A DNA stretch of 64,000 nucleotides from the NCBI RefSeq assembly GCF_963259705.1, contig NC_081841.1, positions 86,875,063-86,939,062 on the forward strand. The letters run 5' to 3'. Shown in pieces: positions 11,601-21,557 of this stretch (positions are counted from its first letter, which is position 1; each line of letters opens with the position of its first letter). This DNA is from Myotis daubentonii. Lineage: Eukaryota; Chordata; Mammalia; Chiroptera; Vespertilionidae. Below the pieces are notes generated by a model. It was not told the DNA's origin. It did not search any database and was given only the letters and a program-made list of their open reading frames with translations. Position numbers and translations under genes: made by a program.

Positions 11601-13409
11601 ACTCCACAAACAGCTCAGCCACTCCCCCACAGCGATCATATTTTCATGCTGCAATAACAGCCACTCCTTGCTCTGGTTTGGGTGCAAAAACAATCCCTCC
11701 CTTCTCCTCTAATACCAGCCTCTCTGTAGTGAGCTCATCTCCTCCCTCTCTTCCTCTCCCTCTGACTCACTGTACTCAAAGTTTTAAGAAATCAAAACCT
11801 GTTGGATCAGCCAGACTAGAATCATCAACTTCGAATGGACCAGCCCTTCCGTGAAAGGGAATCTCACTTTCATTGTTAGCACCAAGGCTCTGAGTTACTT
11901 AACTTGGTCATGAAAACCCCAGGACCCAACTCATTCTTTAACCAGCAAAAACAATGGTGTCAGATGTCTTTAAAAGAGGAAGATATACCTTTAGTAAAAA
12001 CAAAATAACTCTGCAATTTGCACATCTCAAAGGAGATGTCATCCATGTAGTTTTAAAATCAGACAATGATGTGATGCCTTCACCTTGATCTCTGTTTTGA
12101 ACATAATTTTTTTGGCTCAGATACAGAGTGCATTGAGGAAGCAAAATTCAGAAAAGTGAGATTCAGCGATAGAGACTAGAATGCAACATTCATCTTTATA
12201 CATGAAACACCAAGAATCGTACCTGAATAATTTGTCCATAAATAGTTACAGAATTTATCATAAAGTTGTCTTCCAGTAGATAAAAAGAATCAGAAATAAA
12301 GATTAGTCACCAAATATTTGAGGGGTAAGGGAGTAACTACTGTCCAAATCAGAAAACAATTTGTTAGAAATCTCAAATTTCTCAGAATTTTATGAAAACT
12401 GGAATTTTAATTACATTTGCGGGGGGGGGGGGGCGGAGATTTTTTTCTTAGATATCAGGACAAATAGAAAATTTTATGAGGAGGCCTGTCTCCCTTGACT
12501 CTGAGCAGTGTCCCTAAAATCAAATTGATATTTTCTTGCTTGCCTCTTCCAGACTGTTGATGTACTCAAGCAATTCTCGGCAAAGACCAAGGTCAAGCTC
12601 ATTTTGTTTCCAATTCAATGATTTGTTGGAGGAAAGATAAATCTTAGATTTGAACCTACACTAATCATCAGGCAGTCTATAAAACAAGGTCTAATCAAAT
12701 AAAGTAAGCATAGCAATATTTTTCAGCATTATTTTCCTAACTGGCCAGTGAGCTTTGTGGATAGTTTTAAGTGGTTTGTCTGTGTGTTGTTGTTTTTGTT
12801 TTTGGGTTGTTTTTTTTTGTCTTGTTTTGTTTTGTTTTTTTTCTGGAGAGTAGGTATCTATGAAGAGATGATTAGCTTTCAATTACATGTAATGAATACT
12901 CACTTGGGTTCCTTTATCTCCACCCCTTTCTCTCTTCGGGGAAAAACATACTCAACTTCTCAGACAATTAACACTCTATGAACTATCCTCATACTCCAGC
13001 AAAAGAATAATGATCGGGAAACACAATCATAATGACTAGCTCTGTTGGTATTTTGCTGAGTTCTTGGGAAAATCATCCCCACTAAGTATGATAAACCTTC
13101 TTTACTAAAAATGCCCTGGCATCTGTCAGGCAAAAGAAGATCCAGAGAAAGTTCATGATTCACAAAATACCTTTGCCCCTAAATAAAGGTGTTGTAGAAA
13201 CATGCGCTATCAGCCAGTTTCCTGAGTGCTGGGCCTTCTTGTATTATGAAATGAAAGGCTCTTTAATCATCTGTAGTTCTTACTTTAAAACTCACTAACA
13301 TGGTCCTTTCGGTGATGGTTCATTTATGACAATACTGCTTGTAAAGAAAAAAAACAGCAAAAACAAAAGTACTTAATGTACTTAACTATAATTGCACAGC
13401 TAGTCAATG
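8601..13409. other. mostly unique-looking stretch with a GC-richer patch near 9.8 kb
   Basis: No gene can be named. Landmarks are a GC- and CpG-richer patch at 9770-9910; a possible diverged old repeat at about 10660-11100; a poly-G run at 12420-12434; a T/G-rich tract at 12778-12842; and pyrimidine-rich text at 11700-11765. Open frames stay near or below 110 codons, and none looks like a known protein. Confidence 0.4.
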
Positions 13410-13418
13410 ACAGAGATA
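13410..13418 (+). repeat. left target-site duplication of the antisense L1
   Basis: The 9-bp word acagagata lies directly before the poly-T tail of the L1. It recurs at 15830-15838, directly after the L1's truncated 5' end. The pair brackets the entire nested cluster. Confidence 0.8.
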
Positions 13419-13420
13419 GA

Positions 13421-13596
13421 ATTTTTTTTTTTGAAAAAAACTTTTAATTTTAGTCTTTTTAATTACAGTTTACATTAAATATTATTTTGTATTAGTTTAA
13501 GGAGTACAGCATAGTGTTTAGACAATCATATACTTTACAACATGTTCCCCTAATATTTCCAGTAACTACCTGGCACCATACATAGTTATAATAATA
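13421..13596 (-). mobile_element. L1 3' part (poly-A tail and 3' UTR), antisense, left of Helitrons
   Basis: Poly-T at 13421-13432 is the L1 poly-A tail seen in reverse. It is followed by text typical of antisense L1 3' UTR: 'taattacagtttacattaaa', 'aaggagtacagcatagtg' and 'tggcaccatacatagttat'. The same 3' UTR resumes after the Helitrons at about 15169 with 'taataactatattttctatg'. The two parts are one L1 insertion split by later events. Confidence 0.85.
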
Positions 13597-13928
13597 CTAG
13601 AGGCCCAGTGCACAAAATTCGTGCACTCGGGGGTCCCTCAGCCCGGCCTGTGCCCTGTCCCAGTCTAGGAGCCCTCAGGGGATGTCTGACTGACATCCTT
13701 AGTGCTGCTGAGGAAGCAAAAGAGGCTCCCACCACTGCCACTTTGCCCACTAGCTGTGAGCCCGGCTCAGGGCTTCTGGCTGAGTGGTGCTCCCCCTGTG
13801 GGAGTGCATTGACCACCAGGGGGCAGCTCCTGCATTGAGCATCCTCCCTCTGGTGGTCAGTGTGCATCATAGCGACCGGTCGTTCTACCTTTCAGTTGAT
13901 TTGCATATTAGCCTTTTATTATATAGGA
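13597..13928 (-). mobile_element. HeliBat-type Helitron, minus strand (first of a head-to-tail pair)
   Basis: On the plus strand it opens CTAGAGGCCCAGTGCAC, preceded by A, and closes GCCTTTTATTATATAGGA. The minus strand therefore reads TCCTATATAATAAAAGGC...CTAG, with hairpin GTGCA/TGCAC near the 3' end. The interior carries 'gaccaccagggggcag' and 'ctctggtggtcagtgtgcatcatagcgacc', which can pair with each other. There is no coding sequence. It abuts the next Helitron with no host base between. Confidence 0.9.
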
Positions 13929-14289
13929 CTAGGGGGCCGGTGCACGAAATTCATGCACTGGGGGTTGGGGGGGGGGGGCTCTGTCCCTCAGCCCACCTGC
14001 CCCCTCTCACATACTGGGAGCCTCAGGGGATGTCCTAGTGACGGCTTAGGCCCACTCCCTGCTCCCCTTGGGGATAGGGCCTAAGCCACAGTCTGGCCTC
14101 CCTTTGTGGGAGGTGACCAGGTTGATCAGGGGAAGGCACCAGCCCCATCACCCTGCTGCTGCAGCCACTGCCAGTCACTGCAGCCACCAAGGTTTTTTCA
14201 TCAACACGGACTCCAGTCCCTTCACCATGAAAAAATGACAACTTTCTTTAGGCATTTTCAAGATGTGTCTTTCATAGGATATGAAATTT

Positions 14290-14546
14290 ATTTATTATTT
14301 TTTTATCCTCATCTGAGGATATGTTTCCATTGATTTTTAGAGAATGTGGAAGAGAAAGGGAAAGACAGAGGGAAACATCAAAGTGAGAGGAACACTTTGA
14401 TTGGTTGCCTCCTGCATGAGCCCTGACCTGGGCCCTGGCCAGGGAGGAGCCTACAACCTAGGTACATGCCCTTGGTCAGAATTGAACTCAGACCCTACCA
14501 TCGGCAGGCAAAGGCATTATCCACTGAGCCAAACCGGCTAGGGCAA
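14290..14546 (-). mobile_element. Ves-type SINE, minus strand, inside the Helitron
   Basis: Its reverse complement opens 'tgccctagccggtttggctc' and continues through tRNA-like boxes, 'gggcatgtacctaggttg', 'aatcaatggaaacatatcctc' and 'agatgaggat'. This is the longer Ves form with the 'atatcctcaggtgagga'-type tail. Flanking words gatatgaaattt (14278-14289) and gatatgacattt (14547-14558) form a 12-bp target duplication with one mismatch. It therefore inserted after the Helitron. Confidence 0.9.
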
Positions 14547-14744
14547 GATATGACATTTCTTAGCCCTCCAGCAGTGGACCTTCGTTTTTTTCACCAGGAG
14601 TGTGGTGAAAAACCCTAGATCACCTTTTTGGATTATTATTACCCAAGTTACTAAGAATATTACCAGTGGCATACAGGGAGCTTAACCAATGAGCGGTCAG
14701 AAAAGGTGTTTCCTCTGTAGTTCACACCAATCACCAGCTCCACC

Positions 14745-14960
14745 CCCCACCCAGGCCTAATGCCTCTGGCCCAGGCGTCAGGCCTGGGCAGGGGACCCCC
14801 AGACCCCCCCAATTGCTGCCTCCGCCCCCCACCCAGGCCTGACGCCTTGGCCAGAGGCATCGACCTCCTTCACCCTCCAATTGCTTATCGGCCCCTTGCC
14901 CTGGCCTGATGCCTCCACCAGAGGTGTCAGGCCTGGTCAGGGGACCCCCATTTCCCCTTA
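14745..14960. repeat. diverged tandem units inside the Helitron
   Basis: Blocks containing 'cacccaggcctaatgcctc', 'cacccaggcctgacgcc' and 'ccctggcctgatgcctc' recur, each followed by 'caggcctgg(g/t)caggggaccccc' or 'ccaattgct'. They indicate about three diverged copies of a unit of roughly 70-95 bp. Short-frame peptides across this block are repeat artefacts. Confidence 0.65.
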
Positions 14961-15168
14961 TCACCAGCTTCTGGGTGGCTTCTGGGGCTTCTGGGGCCAG
15001 CCTGCAGCCCAGGATGGCAGCTCGTGCTGGCGGCTGAGCTGTCCCGCCCTGCCTGCAGTATGCAAATTAGCCGCCATTTTTGTTGGCAGTTAATTTGCAT
15101 ATTGTGCTGATTAGCCAATGGGAGGCATAGTGAAGGTATGAAGGTATGGTCAATTACCATGTTTGAAT

Positions 15169-15829
15169 ATTATTACATAATATTAATAACTATATTTTCT
15201 ATGCTGGACTTTATATTCCCACAACTATTTTGTAACTACCAATTTGTACTTCTTAATCCCTTCACCTTTTTCACCCAGTCCCTCAACTCCCCTCCCCTTT
15301 GGTAGCCATCAGTATGTTCTCTGTATCTATGGGTCTGTTTCAATTTTGTTTGTTTGGTGTGTTTTTGTTGTTGTTCTTTAGATTCTACATATAAGTGAGT
15401 CATATGGTATTTTTCTTTCTCTGAATGACTTATTTCACTTAGTATAATACCATCATTCTTATGGCCAAGTAATATTCCATTGTATATATATACCACAGCT
15501 TTTTTATCCACTCATCTACTGATGGACACATTTCAGTTGTTTCTATATCTTGGCAATGGTAAATAATGCTGCAATGAACATTGGAGGTGCATATATTTTT
15601 TCAAATTTGTGTTTTGGGTTTCTTCGGATATATATCCAGAGGTGGAATGAGTCATAAGGTAGTTCTATTTTTAATTTTTTGAGGAACTCCATACTGTTTT
15701 CCACAGTGGCTGCACCAGTCTGCATTCCCACCAACAGTGCACAAGGATTCCCTTTTCTCTACATCCTCACCAACACTTGTTGTTTGTTGATTTATTGATG
15801 ATAGCCATTCTGACATGTGTGAGGAGATA
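15169..15829 (-). pseudogene. L1 3' UTR and C-terminal ORF2 fragment, antisense, right of Helitrons
   Basis: After the Helitrons the L1 3' UTR continues ('ttttgtaactaccaatttg', 'cttcttaatcccttcacc'). On the minus strand the ORF2 C-terminal region follows in broken frames, including YAPPMFIAALFTIAKI and KYHMTHLYVESK. Frame breaks and a stop show it is dead. The element is truncated at its 5' side at 'tgacatgtgtgaggagata' and ends against acagagata at 15830-15838. Confidence 0.85.
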
Positions 15830-15838
15830 ACAGAGATA

Positions 15839-16715
15839 AGATTTTAAATCTAAGTCTTTCTGATCTCAAAATTCACAGGTTATTTTGCTGTTTTGCCTCC
15901 TATGAGATAATGTGGATGAAAAGTATATACAAGATCTCTAAATATTTTTTAGCCCCTCTGAGATATCTTTTTAAGATTAGTGAGCTTTTCTGTAGCTGGT
16001 GCTCAGTGTTTTAGTCAGGAACACAGTGCAACCTTTTAAGAGAACCCAAGCAAACTATTTTCAACTTATCTTGGATCATTCAGCTCTCAATTCCCCATAT
16101 CAATCTGAAATGGCAAGTCTGACAATTCTTTCTATTCGCTTCTGGAATGTGTTTTTGTATTTTGAGAACAAGTGCTTCTCATGTTCCAGTAATTCACAAC
16201 AACTCAACTGTTTTGAATGAAGCCACACTGTGGAGAAACTCAAGAGAAAGTTAAAGAAAAAAACTATCCATGTTTGCTCCCCACTTGTCCCTGCTCACTC
16301 CAGTCCACAAACAGCTGGCCTGAACATAAAGCACCATCCCAAATTTAGTATAAAATTCATTTTAAAGAGTCCTTCATGTCTTATAATCTAGCTTTTATAA
16401 CAGTCTGGGTTTTATACTATCCAAAAATTAAATTAAAATATTTTTTTATTTGATCAAGCTAGCAGCTTTCATTCCCTCAATAAAGTGGCAAAGCACAATG
16501 AAAAATGAGTCTAACGACTATTTGTACATAGCATCACAACATGAATTGTGTTTTCTCAATGAGCGAAAGAGGTGCCATCTTGATGATCAATAAAAATGCC
16601 AGCTGCCTTTGAATTTCCCAGTAAAGCTTTTCTGTATGTGATTGTCTTTGAAGAGAATGAGAAATATAGCACTCAGTCCCAAGAACATGTTAACTTAAAA
16701 TATTTACATGTGACA
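15839..16715. other. gene-free stretch between L1 and SPIN
   Basis: AT-rich, with no recognised repeat and no coding evidence. A 23-bp word near 15995-16017 recurs with one mismatch at 18466-18488. Confidence 0.4.
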
Positions 16716-16722
16716 TCCTAAG

Positions 16723-17029
16723 TGGTTCTCAACCTTCCTAATGCCGCGACCCCTTAATACAGTTCCTCATGTTGTGGTGACCCCCAAGTATAAAATTATT
16801 TTCGTTGCTACTTCATAACTGTAATTTTGCCACTGTTATGAATCGTAATGTAAATATCTGATATGCAGGATATATTTTCATTGTTACAAATTGGACATAA
16901 TTAAAGCATAGTGATTAATCACAAAAACAATATGTAATTATATATATGTTTCCCGATGGTCTTAGACGACCCCTGTGAAAGGGTCGTTCGACTCCCAAAG
17001 GGGTCGCGACCCACAAGTTGAGAACCGCT
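16723..17029. mobile_element. SPIN-type nonautonomous hAT element
   Basis: The element has terminal text 'tggttctcaacc' at the left and 'gttgagaaccgct' at the right. Internal landmarks are 'gccgcgaccccttaatac', 'ttatgaatcgtaatgtaaat', 'ttaatcacaaaaacaatatg' and 'aaaggggtcgcgacccac'. These match my memory of SPIN (Space Invaders) MITEs, known from several vertebrates including Myotis bats. The word tcctaag lies at both ends (16716-16722 and 17031-17037), a probable partial 8-bp target duplication. The left terminus appears to lack its first bases. There is no transposase sequence. Confidence 0.9.
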
Positions 17030-17211
17030 TTCCTAAGAGGTTATAAAAATTAACATAGAAATAGTATACAACAATAAAAAGGGGCACACTGTTGATAAAA
17101 CAATAACATGGGAGAGTCTCACAGATATTTTACTATGTGAAAAAAGCCATAGACAAAAGGATAATATTACATGATCCATTTGCATTAACTCAGGCATAGA
17201 ACTCAAAACAG

Positions 17212-17435
17212 CCCTAACCGATTTGGCTCAGTGGATAGAGCGTTGGCCTGCAGACTGAAGGGTCCCAGGTTCGATTCTGGTCAAGGGTATGTACCTAGGT
17301 TGTGGGCACATCCCTAGTAGGGGGTGTGAAAGAGGCAGCTGATCAATGTTTCTCTCTCATCAATGTTTCTAACTCTCTATCCCGCTCCCTTCCTCTCTGT
17401 AAAAAATCAATAAAATATATTTTAAAAAAAGAAGA
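17212..17435 (+). mobile_element. Ves-type SINE, plus strand, complete
   Basis: It starts 'ccctaaccgatttggctc', with tRNA-like A box 'tggctcagtgg' and B box 'ggttcgattc'. It carries the Ves body and ends 'aaaatcaataaaatatat' plus an A-rich tail. A perfect 14-bp target duplication, agaactcaaaacag, lies at 17198-17211 and 17436-17449, which points to a recent insertion. Confidence 0.95.
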
Positions 17436-17449
17436 AGAACTCAAAACAG

Positions 17450-18170
17450 AGGTTATCATGGTGTGGGGGCTGGGAGGAATACTGACTGGGAAGTGACAGG
17501 AGGAACCTTCTGGTGCCAGAAGTGTTCTGTATTCAACCCTGATAGTGGTTTTATGGACAGGTGTGTATCACATTGGGCTGTGTGCTTAAGATCAGTGTCC
17601 TTTAAGTGTTCTTATTTAATGTGTATTTATACCTCCATAAAATAAGTTTTTTTAAAGTATAGCTCAGCTATATATTTGAAAAAATGGTTTTATAATCCAT
17701 GCCTTGAATATTACTGACAACTCTGTTTTGGGGGGAACCACAGACTTTTTTAATGGTACTTGTAGTCCACAACTCCTTATCTGCAGTTATAAAATCCAAA
17801 AAGTTATGAAAACAAAGTTTCCAACTGACCTGAACTGATGGGAAGCTATTTGTTTATTCTACATTCTACCTAGTGCAAATATTCACATACCTAACTGTGA
17901 AAATTTTATTCCATTATAAAATGTTAACCACATCCCCATAGTAGTGTTAAATAATAGAGAGAATATATACCTTATTACCTTTGTAAAAATCCAAAAATGT
18001 TGTAAATTTCTAAATACTTCTGGATCTAATGATTTCAAACAAGATACTGTTAAATTTTATTTATTTGAAGATGCATTTCAAAAGTTTAACTAGCACACCA
18101 GAACTGTGATTTCATAGATATTATTGCTTGAGATGAGGCTGAATTTATTTAAGTAAACTGTGGTCTAAAT
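17450..18170. other. gene-free stretch
   Basis: AT-rich sequence without a recognised repeat. The text 'cacattgggctgtgtgctta' to 'tacctccataaaataag' near 17568-17646 resembles an old L1 3' end, but this is weak. Confidence 0.35.
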
Positions 18171-18197
18171 TGATAGATGATAGATAGATAGATAGAT

Positions 18198-18256
<59 letters not shown>

Positions 18257-18264
18257 GATAGATT
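18171..18264 (+). repeat. (GATA)n microsatellite
   Basis: About 90 bp of GATA units (TATC on the other strand) with a few interruptions (gatgata, gatata, gataaata). The frames through it give only Ile/Tyr/Leu/Ser periodic peptides. Confidence 0.97.
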
Positions 18265-18552
18265 ATTCACAGCCAAAACTGAAAAAGTGGCATGAGATGA
18301 CTGAAATTTAGGAAACATCTTTCTAGCATGTTCCAAAAGATTTCAACATGTCCATAAGGAAGGCTAAGTAGCCAACCTAAGACAAAAGGTTAGGGCAGTG
18401 GCTTTCTCTGCCTCTTCTCCAGCACCGAGCAGAAACCTGCATGTAGTAGTTCTCTACAGAGGTTTGCTAGTGCTCAGTGTTTTAGTCAAGGATTGAACTG
18501 AAGCTCCAATAGCCCTCACCCTTTGACTTCTGTTACACACCATCCCATAAGG

Positions 18553-18774
18553 CAGTGGTTCTCAACCTTGGCTGCACATTAGGATCACCTGGGAATCTTT
18601 TTAAAATCCTGATTTCTGGGCCTCATCATCCGGAAATTCTGTTTCTTTGTTACTAACTTTGTGGCCCCAACCCATAACAAAGAAACAGAATTTCCGGATG
18701 ATGAGGCCCAGAAATCAGGATTTTAAAAAGATTCCCAGGTGATCCTAAAGTGTAGCCAAGGTTGAGAACCACTG
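18553..18774. mobile_element. palindromic hAT MITE with MER5A-like ends, perfect 8-bp TSD
   Basis: The 222-bp element starts cagtggttctcaaccttggc and ends with its complement. The two arms are each about 100 bp, are inverted copies with only two visible mismatches, and flank a spacer of about 22 bp. The 8-bp target duplication ccataagg is exact (18545-18552 and 18775-18782), as expected for hAT. The arms resemble the end of the old MER5A family ('ctgcacattaggatcacctg'), yet the near-identical arms look young. Noncoding. Confidence 0.9.
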
Positions 18775-18782
18775 CCATAAGG

Positions 18783-19800
18783 CAAAATGAACATTTTTTA
18801 AAATACAGTTTAAGACCTTTGTGAAAGAGCATTTTGGTTCCTTTTAGTTGATTGTAAGAAAATATAAAACCACACCTTGATTTTTGCCTTTTAACTTTAG
18901 GTCATGTCTCTATTTGAAGCCCTCAAAGACTCAAATAAATCACCAAATCCCTACTATTTACCAAGAACAAAAATCTCACGAACAAACCACAGGAAATGTG
19001 TCACTGACTCTAGGAAATGATTTGCTTTTTTGTGTGCTGCTTCTACTTTGCACTGAACTGCTGCTTTCGTATTTCTTCCCTTTATTCCTTTATATTTTCT
19101 CCAAGGAAAAGAGCTCATTGTCTGTATTTGGCATGAATACATTCCGGAAGTACTGTGAGGGTTTGCCTCGGGCTTCTGTATCAGTTTCAGGGCCATCATA
19201 AATCAACAGTCTGTGGACAGAGGTGCTCAGACCAAAATCCTGCTTTGAAAAACACGGAGCATCACAGTCCTGGAACAGCTGCAGCCTTTTATTGATGGCC
19301 CAGAAGTCTTTCACACCTCCTTTTAAATCCAGTGCATTTGAAGTAATAAAACAGGCAGCAGTTTATAGGCAGGAAATATTAATATTTAGTTGCTTTTTTT
19401 CCCCCCTTGGCACAAGGCAGACAGCCTCAAGCCTTCTGTAACACATGAAAAAAGGATACCTGCCCGTGCTTGAATGGACATGAAACAGGGACTTGCTAAA
19501 TTGGATACATCTGTGACCAAAACCTCCTTTAAACCCACATCAAGCCCATTTTTCTTATTAGTTCTAACCATTTCCCTCCAACTACTTTTCATTTTCTTCC
19601 TTCTTCTTATCTAATTAAACACACAGAAGAGAGTAAATTGAGATCATGCACAAGATGATTTCCTAAACTTATCTCAAACAGAAACAGCGAACAAACTGAA
19701 CCTGAAAAATGTTCCTATAATTTATAATCCGCCTGTCAAACCCTTCTCAGAGAAAGTGGGGTCTACCATTAGTAGGAATGGGATCACTAAACCTTTTGAC
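18783..19800. other. gene-free stretch, unrecognised
   Basis: Unique-looking sequence with mixed composition. The GC-richer part at 19130-19340 keeps short open frames on both strands, but none is recognisable. It could be conserved noncoding DNA. Confidence 0.35.
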
Positions 19801-19804
19801 AAGT

Positions 19805-20045
19805 CTATCTATAGGCTAGACTTAGGCAGCCTAAGGTCAAGTTCCAGCTCTCCCAGTTGCTAGTTGAGTGACTTTGGACAGGTTACTTTACTTCTCTGAG
19901 CTTCAGCTCTCTCATCTATAAAATGGGGATGGTCAATAGTGCCTCTCACATGAGGCAGTTGTGGGCATTAAATGAGGTATCAACTATCAAGTGTTCAACA
20001 TGGTGTTTAGCACTCTGTGAGGCCCTAGTGTTAACTGTGCTTTTA
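19805..20045 (+). mobile_element. MIR SINE remnant
   Basis: The core 'gttgagtgactttggacagg', then 'ctcatctataaaatgggga' and 'gtgttcaacatggtgtttag', follow the MIR order: tRNA-derived core, 'taaaatgggga' and an L2-like tail. It is strongly diverged and among the oldest layer of this window. Confidence 0.8.
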
Positions 20046-20129
20046 TTACAATTCAGTTTTTAAATTGTTAGAGCAAAGGAAGATATGGCTAAAACTCTTC
20101 CATGAATAACTGATAGTATCTTGCTAAAA

Positions 20130-20690
20130 TTTGTATTGTTTTTCTACTGCTTACATAACAAAAATTCCACAAACTTAACTGCTTAAGGCAACACCCATTT
20201 ATGAGCTCACAGTTACGCAGTCAGAAGTCCAGCACGCTGTGGATGAGCTCTCTTCTCCAGGTATCGCAAGGCTGTGATTAAGGTGTGGGCCCAGTTGAAT
20301 TCTTGTCTAAAGACTCTAAGGAACATTCGCTTCCATATCAAGTGGTTGTTGACTGAATTCATTTCCTTGTAGTAGTACTGAAAGCCACTTCCTTGCTGGC
20401 TCTCAGTAAGAGGCCTCTCTTAGCTCTTACAGGTCACTCTCAATTCCTTCCCTTGAAACTCCTCTATCTTTAAAGTCAAAAACAGAGAACTTCCTTCATG
20501 TTGAATCCCTCTAATGCTTCGATTCTCTCTGACTTTCGCAACAAGACAGAGAAAATTACTTTCAGAGAGGTCATATGACCAAGTGAGTCCAACCCAGACA
20601 ATCTCCCTATTTTAAGGTAAACTAAAGACTCACCTTAATTTCACCTGCAAACATTCCTTTTGCCATGTAACATAACATAAACTTCTTAAC
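20130..20690 (-). mobile_element. old LTR-retrotransposon-like remnant, antisense
   Basis: The series 'tactgcttacataacaaaaa', 'cttaaggcaacacccattta', 'tgagctcacagtta', 'gtggttgttgactgaattca' and 'ccctctaatgcttcgattct' is familiar to me from an old, high-copy mammalian LTR-type repeat read in antisense. I do not assign the subfamily. No internal retroviral frame is visible. Confidence 0.5.
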
Positions 20691-20716
20691 CTGGTGCTGA
20701 GTGGGTACTTGAAACA

Positions 20717-20839
20717 TCTGGGGGATCATTTTGTAAATTATATGATTGTTCAACCACTAAGGTGTACACCTGAAACTAAGATAAAAGAATATTGAATGCC
20801 AACTGTAACTGAAAAATAAAATTTAAAAATAAATAAATA
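20717..20839 (+). mobile_element. L1 3' end fragment, sense
   Basis: The text 'aaggtgtacacctgaaacta' followed by 'ttgaatgccaactgtaactg' and an A-rich tail is typical of mammalian L1 3' UTR ends. It is 5' truncated, and a SINE has landed in its A-rich tail. Confidence 0.7.
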
Positions 20840-21030
20840 GCCCTGGCCAGTGTGGTTCAGATGGGTGGAGCATCCCCCAGAAGGTCACAGGTTTAATTTC
20901 AGGTCAGGGCACATACCTAGGTTGCAGGTTCCATCCCCAGTCAGGGTCTGTATGGGAGAAAACTGATTGATGTATCTCTTTCATCTCTCTCTCTCTCTCT
21001 CTCTCCAGTCTTCCCTCTCTGGAATTAAAA
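20840..21030 (+). mobile_element. Ves-type SINE, diverged, plus strand
   Basis: It starts 'gccctggccagtgtggttca', contains 'gggcacatacctaggttgca' and 'tgattgatgtatctctttca', then a CT-rich tail. The A-rich words ending aaataaatag at 20824-20840 and at about 21025-21041 form the duplication. It is more diverged than the SINE at 17212. Confidence 0.85.
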
Positions 21031-21299
21031 TAAATAAATAGTTAGCTGCTTGTAACATCATGAGGAAAACTGGAAGGAGCCATAATCCCATCTCCAGAGC
21101 AATGTTTTGTAGATGTTGTTTTTCATCCTGTGTTCATTTCCTAGCAGGAATTATAGCAGGACACAAAGAACCTGTGACAACTGGCAGGCTGAACACATCC
21201 TCAACTCATCCTGTTCTCACTGAATGTCCCTAAAAATAAAAATCCATATTGTCCCTGCTGATGTGAAATCAAAGTAAAAGAAAATAAAATATTTTTAAA

Positions 21300-21550
21300 A
21301 AACCCACTTCTTAACGTGTTCTACAAATCCTCCATGATTTGACTGATATCTCAGAACTACCTCTCAAACCTCTAAAACCTCTAGCTAATTCAATATTCAT
21401 ACTTTATGACCCCCAAACATCAAACTGCTTATTCACTATGATGTTTCTTCACTCTGTGTCTTTATTCAGTCTGTGTGCTCACCTGCATTTTCACCACCCC
21501 TTTGTCTAGGTACTAAGTCCTATTCATCCTTTTTAGTTTTGTTCATGTTA
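21300..21550 (+). mobile_element. L2-like LINE remnant, sense
   Basis: Pyrimidine-rich sense text ('caaatcctccatgatttgac', 'ctctgtgtctttattcagtc', 'gtgctcacctgcattttcac') looks like the 3' half of an old L2-like element. Noncoding and strongly diverged. Confidence 0.5.
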
Positions 21551-21557
21551 CTTCCTT

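Larger units (their letters stand above)
13929..15168 (-). mobile_element. longer HeliBat-type Helitron, minus strand, with a nested SINE
   Basis: It begins (3' end) CTAGGGGGCCGGTGCACG directly against the neighbouring Helitron and has the GTGCA/TGCAC hairpin and an 11-bp G run. The interior includes diverged tandem units at about 14745-14960, a SINE at 14290-14546, and the motif 'gcatattgtgctgattagcc' followed by 'ggtatggtcaattaccatg' near the 5' end. The exact 5' base is unclear because the flanking L1 is AT-rich. The estimate is 15160-15175. No Rep/helicase frame is visible. Confidence 0.75.

Noticed and set aside
12420..12434. Poly-G run, with others at 23972 and 55946
   Set aside because: Simple homopolymers, often assembly- or slippage-prone. 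No associated feature.
13586..15093. Several GC-rich open frames on both strands
   Set aside because: They fall inside the two Helitrons. Gly/Pro-rich frames come from their G/C-rich tandem units and no protein family is evident.
17212..17290. tRNA-like A and B boxes suggesting a tRNA gene
   Set aside because: They belong to the tRNA-derived head of the Ves-type SINE. The cloverleaf is not intact and the SINE body follows.
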